A DNA stretch of 11,683 bases from an uncultured Phycisphaerales bacterium (GTDB lineage Bacteria; Planctomycetota; Phycisphaerae; Phycisphaerales; SM1A02). A program made the translations under genes and the position numbers. The notes beneath the pieces are model-generated. The model saw only the letters and a program-made list of their open reading frames with translations, ran no database searches and was not told where the DNA came from. The DNA is taken from assembly GCA_946886375.1 (NCBI GenBank), contig CAMPIL010000080.1, positions 1 through 11,683 on the forward strand, written 5' to 3'. Below, piece by piece: positions 7,099 through 11,683 of the stretch. Within the stretch, counting starts at the first letter, position 1, and each line of letters begins with the position of its first letter.

Positions 7099-10041
7099 AT
7101 GACGATCCGGCGTGAATGGCTTGCTTGGGATCAGCCGTGTCTGCCGCAGGCCGCTGCGTGGCTTGTGAAGCGCGCTGCGGAAGAGTCATCGCGCGCCTGT
7201 GATCTTCAGCACATCACCTGCGTCGTGCCGGGCCTGCGCGCCGGACGATTGCTGCTGGCACAATTGGTCCAGCAGTGCGCGGCCGAGCAACGGCAGTTTG
7301 TCCCGCCGCGCGTGCTCACGCCGGGCATGCTCGTGGATGAACTGACGCGCGACCGGCCGGCCGCTTCGTCTCTGGAAACGATTCTGGCGTGGATGGATGC
7401 GCTGCGCGAGGCCGATCGCGAAGCGATCAAGCCGCTCCTGCCCTACGCGCCCACGCACGATGACATCCTGGCGTGGCATGAACTGGCGACGACGCTGGCG
7501 CAGTTGCATTCGGATCTGGCCGGCGGACAGGTGGGCGGCGCAAGTTTCGCGCGCGTGGCCGACCTCGCCGAGCGTTTGGAAATGTTCGCTGAAGGCGATC
7601 GCTGGCGCGCGATGGATCACGTGCACGGCCTGTATCGCCGTGTGCTCAAAGACGCGGGCCTGCTGGATCCGCACGCGGCCCGGCAGGAGGAACTGCAGCG
7701 CCGCGCCGAGGCGCTGCCGGAGCAGCCGGTTTCCGCCAGCGAAATCGTCCTCATCGGCGTGGTGGAGTTGAATGCGCTGCAGCGGCTGTTGATCGCCTCC
7801 ACCTTTGCGCATGCCGTCGCGCTGGTGCACGCGCCGCAATCCCTGGCCGACCGCTTTGACGATTTCGGCTGCGTGATTTCCGCCGCGTGGAGTGAGGTTC
7901 ACATCGATCTTGACGATTCGCAGATTCACATCGTGGATCGGCCCGATGACCAGGCCCGGCAGGCGCTGCGCGTGATGGCAGGATTTGACGGGCGCTACTC
8001 GGCCCAGCAGATCGCCTTGGGCATGGGCGATGAAGCGATGAACGCCATGATGCAGCGCAGCGCGGAATGGACGGGGCTGAACTTGCACGCCGCCGCCGGC
8101 TTGCCGGCGCGTCACACCGCGCCCATGCGGTTTCTTGCCGCGGTGGCGGAGTGGCTCAACGAGCCGCGCTTCGCCAACTTCGCCGCGCTCCTGCGTCATC
8201 CCGATGTGGAGCAATGGCTGATTCGTGCGTTCGCGCAGCAGACCTCAAGCCCGGCAGATCCCAAATCGTGCACCGCAGATTGGCTCTCGCTGCTCGACGC
8301 CTACTTCACCGATCACCTTCACGAGCGATTGACCGGCGCGTGGCTGGGTCAGCCGCAGCGGCGCGAACGGTTGAAGGCGGTGTACGACCACGTGCATCAA
8401 TTGCTTGCGCCGCTGCTGCCGGTGCATGATCCTGAATCGGGCAAGAAGACCAACAGCCGCCTTCCGCTGGGCGAATGGGGGCTGGCGATTCTGCAGACGC
8501 TGGCGACGCTGTACTGCCTTGATCCATCGATCGACTGCGATGATCCGCCGCCGCTGGATGAAGGCGTGCTGGATGCGTGCTTGCTGATTCGCGAACAATT
8601 GGCGGAGGTTGCAGCCGCGCCCGAATCGCTGCAGCCGCGCACCGATGCGGCGGGAGCGCTGCGGCTGTTGTTTCTGCACGCCGGCCAGGACATGATCGCC
8701 CCGCCGCCCGAGCGCGACCGGATCGAAATGCTCGGCTGGTTCGAGTTGCACCTTGACCCGGCTCCCGCGCTCATCATCACGGGCTTCAATGAAGGCTGCA
8801 TTCCGCGTGCATCGCCGGGCAGCCCGTTTCTGCCTGATTCATTGCGCACCGCGCTGGGGATGGCCAACAGCGCCCAGCGGTACGCGCGTGATGCGTATTT
8901 CATCGAGGCCATTCGCCACAGCCGCGAGCATCTGAGCATCATCGCCGGCCGGCATGCATCCACCGGCGACCCGCTGACGCCCAGCCGCCTGCTCCTGGCG
9001 TGCGATGCCCAAACGCTGGTGAAGCGCGTGCGCACGATATGCGCGGAGCCCGAGCAAATCAGGAAACCGCAGATGAACGCGGATGAAGGGGATCAGAACC
9101 ACTGGACCGATCAGCGCATCTCTGGTTTCCGAGTGCCGCAGTTGCCGGCCGTGACTCCGCCCGCGTCCATGCGCGTCACGGCGTTTCGCAGTTACACGGC
9201 GTGCCCGTATCGCTTCGCGCTGGGCAACTTGCTGGAACTGGAAGGCTTTGATGATCACGCGGTGGAAATGGATCCGATGCAATTTGGTTCGCTCACGCAC
9301 GATGTGCTGTGCGAATTCGGGCGCGATGGAACCATGTCGCTGTGCGCTGAGCCGCAGGAAATCGAAAAATTTCTGCTGGCGCAACTGGGCACGTTCGCGG
9401 CCCGGCGGTTCGGCCGGCATCCCATTCCCGCGGTGATGGTGCAGTTGTCGCGCCTCGAATCGCGGCTGCGTTCGTTCGCCAGATTCCAGGCAGAATTGTG
9501 CGTGCAGGGCTGGCGCATCCGTCATTGCGAACACGAGTTCGACGGCTCCATCGCGCTGGATATTCCATCGCAACCGTCCATGCCGCTGCGAGGCAAGATC
9601 GACCGCATCGATTTCAACGAGCGCACCGGCGAGTGGCTGATCCTGGATTACAAGACCAGCGAGTCCGGCGAGTCGCCGCACCAGACGCATCACGGGCGAA
9701 AAAACATACCGGACGACGGCGAACTGGAATGGCAGGACCTGCAACTGCCGCTGTATCACTACCTCGCCACCCGCGCGAACCTCGGCATCGCGCCGGATGC
9801 CAAACTCGGTTACATCTGCCTGCCCAAGCAGACCGACGGCGCGTGCATGCACATTGCAGAGTGGACCGCAGCGCACATCGCCCACGCGGTGGAGGCGGCC
9901 CGCGAAATTGTGCGGCAGATTCGGGCCGGCGCGTTTCAGATCAACCCGGAATACGACAATCGCTTCGATCTTTTCTCGCGCATCTGCCAGAGCACGGTGT
10001 TCGGCAACGGCGAAGACAGCGGCGAGGAGAGCGCCTCGTGA
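7099..10041 (+). CDS. addB: AddB-like PD-(D/E)XK nuclease subunit
   Basis: Predicted AddB-type partner (980 aa) of the helicase encoded next, acting on double-strand-break ends before RecA recombination. Residues about 1-640 resemble the degenerate helicase-like part of AddB (VVPGLRAGRLLLAQLV near the start with no intact Walker A; GFNEGCIPR and DPLTPSRLLLACD later). Residues about 690-980 form the nuclease: TACPYRF, FGSLTHDVL (H734), GKIDRID (D835), ILDYKTS (D850, K852) and a QLPLY motif (Q882, Y886), so it looks catalytically intact. The three C-terminal cysteines of the AddB iron-sulfur cluster are absent; the end reads FDLFSRICQSTVFG. A repeat-derived hairpin at 9062-9130 is read through in frame between the two halves. 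ATG 7099 is chosen because MTIRREWLAWDQP suits the family; a TTG at 7009 would add 30 unconvincing residues. It overlaps addA by GTGA. Confidence 0.88.
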   Translation: MTIRREWLAWDQPCLPQAAAWLVKRAAEESSRACDLQHITCVVPGLRAGRLLLAQLVQQCAAEQRQFVPPRVLTPGMLVDELTRDRPAASSLETILAWMDALREADREAIKPLLPYAPTHDDILAWHELATTLAQLHSDLAGGQVGGASFARVADLAERLEMFAEGDRWRAMDHVHGLYRRVLKDAGLLDPHAARQEELQRRAEALPEQPVSASEIVLIGVVELNALQRLLIASTFAHAVALVHAPQSLADRFDDFGCVISAAWSEVHIDLDDSQIHIVDRPDDQARQALRVMAGFDGRYSAQQIALGMGDEAMNAMMQRSAEWTGLNLHAAAGLPARHTAPMRFLAAVAEWLNEPRFANFAALLRHPDVEQWLIRAFAQQTSSPADPKSCTADWLSLLDAYFTDHLHERLTGAWLGQPQRRERLKAVYDHVHQLLAPLLPVHDPESGKKTNSRLPLGEWGLAILQTLATLYCLDPSIDCDDPPPLDEGVLDACLLIREQLAEVAAAPESLQPRTDAAGALRLLFLHAGQDMIAPPPERDRIEMLGWFELHLDPAPALIITGFNEGCIPRASPGSPFLPDSLRTALGMANSAQRYARDAYFIEAIRHSREHLSIIAGRHASTGDPLTPSRLLLACDAQTLVKRVRTICAEPEQIRKPQMNADEGDQNHWTDQRISGFRVPQLPAVTPPASMRVTAFRSYTACPYRFALGNLLELEGFDDHAVEMDPMQFGSLTHDVLCEFGRDGTMSLCAEPQEIEKFLLAQLGTFAARRFGRHPIPAVMVQLSRLESRLRSFARFQAELCVQGWRIRHCEHEFDGSIALDIPSQPSMPLRGKIDRIDFNERTGEWLILDYKTSESGESPHQTHHGRKNIPDDGELEWQDLQLPLYHYLATRANLGIAPDAKLGYICLPKQTDGACMHIAEWTAAHIAHAVEAAREIVRQIRAGAFQINPEYDNRFDLFSRICQSTVFGNGEDSGEESAS
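9062..9130. repeat. Inverted-repeat element read in frame within addB
   Basis: GGAAACCGCAGATG (9062-9075) and CATCTCTGGTTTCC (9117-9130) are inverted arms matching at 12 of 14 positions; adjacent bases (CGCGGAT against ATCAGCG) extend the symmetry. The unit is 69 bp, exactly 23 codons, and is translated as part of the linker (about residues 655-678) between the helicase-like and nuclease halves of the AddB-like protein. The arm text 'aaaccgcagatgaacgc' resembles a dispersed repeat that I recall from many bacterial genomes, where it is usually intergenic; that identification is from memory. The exact insertion boundaries are not certain. Confidence 0.55.
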
Positions 10042-11683
10042 CGCCGCTGGTTCCCATCACCATCGAGCCCTCGCGGTTTCTGCACACCTCGATTCGCGCC
10101 AGCGCGGGATCGGGCAAGACGTTCCAACTCACCAACCGCTACCTGCAACTGGTCGCCGCCGGCACAGAGCCCAGCAGCATTCTCGCCAGCACGTTCACGC
10201 GATTGGCGGCGGGGCAGATCCGCGATCGAATTCTGATGCGCCTGGCCGACGCGGCTGACGACGCGAAGAAGCGCAGGGAACTGGCGAATCACCTTGGCGT
10301 CAAATCGCTTTCGCGCGATGCGGTGATTTCGCTGCTCACCAAACTCGCCTGCAACCTCAACCAGATGCAGATTCGCACGCTCGACAGTTTCTTTGCCTCG
10401 GTCGTGCACGCGTTCGCCATCGAACTGGACATTCCGCTGGACGCGGAGGTTGTGGATGAGAATCAGGCGCAGCAGATGCGGGCCCAGGCGATTCGCCTGA
10501 TGCTTGATGAGCGACAGCCGCAGGAACTTATCGATCTGCTGCGACTGCTCACGCAGGGTTCATCGGAGCGCGGCGTGATGAACACGATCGATCACGCCGT
10601 CACGCACCTGTATTCGCTCTACCGTGAAGCGGGCGATGAGGCGTGGGAATGCGTGCCGCCGTTGCAGGGAAAGTTGACGCCGCCCAGATTGGTCCAGGCA
10701 ATGCAGCGGCTGCAAGACGCCGCGCCGGCCGACGCCGACAGGCGGTTCATCAAGGCACATGCCGAAGACTGTCAGCGGGCCCGCAACCGCGAGTGGGATG
10801 AGTTCATCAGCAAGGGATTGGCCAAGCCCATCGTGGAGGGAACCAACCTCTACTACAAGAAGGACATCGATGTGGCGACGGTCGCGGCATACCAGCCGAT
10901 GATCGCCCACGCGCGGGCCGAACTGGTCGGCCGGGTGCGAGATCAGACCATCGCGACGCGCGATCTGCTGAAGTTGTATCACGTGCAGTACGAGGCGGTG
11001 AAGCGCCGCCGCCGGGCCGTCACCTTCGATGATCTCACTGCTGCGATGGTGAAGGCCGAGCAGATCGGCGAGTTGGAGGCGATCGGTTACCGCCTGGACG
11101 CAAAACTTCGCCACCTGCTTCTGGATGAATTTCAGGACACCAGCGTGCCGCAGTGGCGTGCTCTGGAGCCGATCGCGCAGGAACTGGTGAGTTATGTTGC
11201 TGGGCCGCAGGAGCGGACGTTCTTCTGCGTGGGCGATGTGAAGCAGTCGATTTACGGCTGGCGCGACGCCGCGCCGGAAGTGCTCGATGAACTGCCCAGC
11301 CTTCTGATCGGTCCCGATGGGCAAAGTGCGATTCAGCAGATCGAACTGGCGCGAAGTTACCGTTCATCGCAGCCTGTGATCGATGTGGTGAACCAGGTCT
11401 TTGAGTCACTTGGCGATAGCGATGCCGTGCGCGATTTTTCCGATGCGGTGAATGCCTGGAGCACCGGCTTCCGCACGCACGATACCGCCAAGCACGAATT
11501 GCCCGGCTACGTTGAACTGCGCATCGCGCGAAGGACTGAGGAAGGCGAAGAAAAGAACAACATTCGCTATGAGGCGGCGGCGACGCTTGCGGCGGAAATT
11601 CACCGTCAGGCGCCTTCGCTTCAGATCGCCATCCTCACGCGCACCAACGGTGCCGTGGCGAGACTCATGTTTGAACTTGGCCC
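10038..11683 (+). CDS. addA: AddA/RecB-like UvrD-family helicase, 5' part
   Basis: The N-terminal 548 codons of a superfamily 1 DNA helicase; the frame is open to the window end, so the protein (normally over 1,000 aa, often with a C-terminal nuclease domain) is cut off by the window, not by mutation. It would unwind duplex DNA from a break as partner of the AddB-like nuclease. Motifs: Walker A ASAGSGKT (21-28), motif Ia ASTFTRLAAGQIRDRI (51-66), QIRTLDSFF (111-119), Walker B DEFQDTS (363-369), motif III GDVKQSIYGWR (399-409), and motif IV RSYRSSQPV with R442. Motif Ia ends AAGQ rather than the usual AAxE. The start is GTG 10038, overlapping the addB stop by GTGA, implying translational coupling. 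No in-frame stop was found on reading all codons. AddA is preferred over RecB because of the AddB-like neighbour; no recC or recD is seen. Confidence 0.9.
   Translation, partial: MTPLVPITIEPSRFLHTSIRASAGSGKTFQLTNRYLQLVAAGTEPSSILASTFTRLAAGQIRDRILMRLADAADDAKKRRELANHLGVKSLSRDAVISLLTKLACNLNQMQIRTLDSFFASVVHAFAIELDIPLDAEVVDENQAQQMRAQAIRLMLDERQPQELIDLLRLLTQGSSERGVMNTIDHAVTHLYSLYREAGDEAWECVPPLQGKLTPPRLVQAMQRLQDAAPADADRRFIKAHAEDCQRARNREWDEFISKGLAKPIVEGTNLYYKKDIDVATVAAYQPMIAHARAELVGRVRDQTIATRDLLKLYHVQYEAVKRRRRAVTFDDLTAAMVKAEQIGELEAIGYRLDAKLRHLLLDEFQDTSVPQWRALEPIAQELVSYVAGPQERTFFCVGDVKQSIYGWRDAAPEVLDELPSLLIGPDGQSAIQQIELARSYRSSQPVIDVVNQVFESLGDSDAVRDFSDAVNAWSTGFRTHDTAKHELPGYVELRIARRTEEGEEKNNIRYEAAATLAAEIHRQAPSLQIAILTRTNGAVARLMFELG

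Noticed and set aside
7186..8214. 342-aa minus-strand open frame opposite addB
   Set aside because: It is a shadow frame rich in Arg, His and Gln with no motif; the plus-strand gene explains the region.
8839..9885. 348-aa minus-strand open frame opposite the AddB nuclease domain
   Set aside because: The plus strand encodes intact PD-(D/E)XK motifs here; the opposite frame shows none.
10560..11324. 254-aa minus-strand open frame near the right end
   Set aside because: The plus strand carries the AddA helicase motifs through this whole stretch without a stop.

Overview
The window (GC-rich, roughly 60% by eye) looks like chromosomal DNA of a planctomycete, probably of the Phycisphaerae type. 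The hints are FabZ-type dehydratases that begin M-R-(W/F)-x-x-I-D, an enlarged acyl carrier protein between them, and an AddAB-type nuclease/helicase pair without the usual iron-sulfur cysteines. The taxonomic call is inference from protein style, not a database result.

Layout. Positions 127-1601 (minus strand) hold a lipid-type cluster read in the order FabZ dehydratase (1601-1179), 138-residue acyl carrier protein (1118-702), second divergent FabZ-like protein (636-127). A homologous 56-57 bp hairpin repeat follows each of the last two genes, in opposite orientations. The cluster probably continues off the left edge. A short divergent promoter region with a perfect 11-bp inverted repeat separates it from a stand-alone atpD (1693-3135, plus), which ends in a textbook intrinsic terminator with no atpC behind it. 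Next, on the plus strand, come an exported PepSY-FKBP peptidyl-prolyl isomerase with a histidine-rich tail (3366-4097) and an exported thimet-oligopeptidase-like M3 metallopeptidase (4158-6224), a plausible cell-envelope protein folding and peptide-turnover pair. A small membrane-anchored protein of unknown function (6310-7005) follows. The right third carries an AddB-like PD-(D/E)XK nuclease (7099-10041), overlapped by the GTG start of an AddA/RecB-like UvrD-family helicase (10038 to the window end, incomplete). These two should form a double-strand-break end-processing complex.

No tRNA, rRNA, CRISPR array, transposase or phage gene was seen. No stretch over 300 bases lacks a gene. Most of the window is ordinary housekeeping content. 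The non-routine signals are the paired REP-like elements in the lipid cluster, a repeat-derived hairpin that appears to be inserted in frame inside the addB-like gene, the PepSY-FKBP-His-tail fusion, the orphan atpD, and the nuclease lacking its iron-sulfur cysteines. I found no convincing wholly new multi-gene system.
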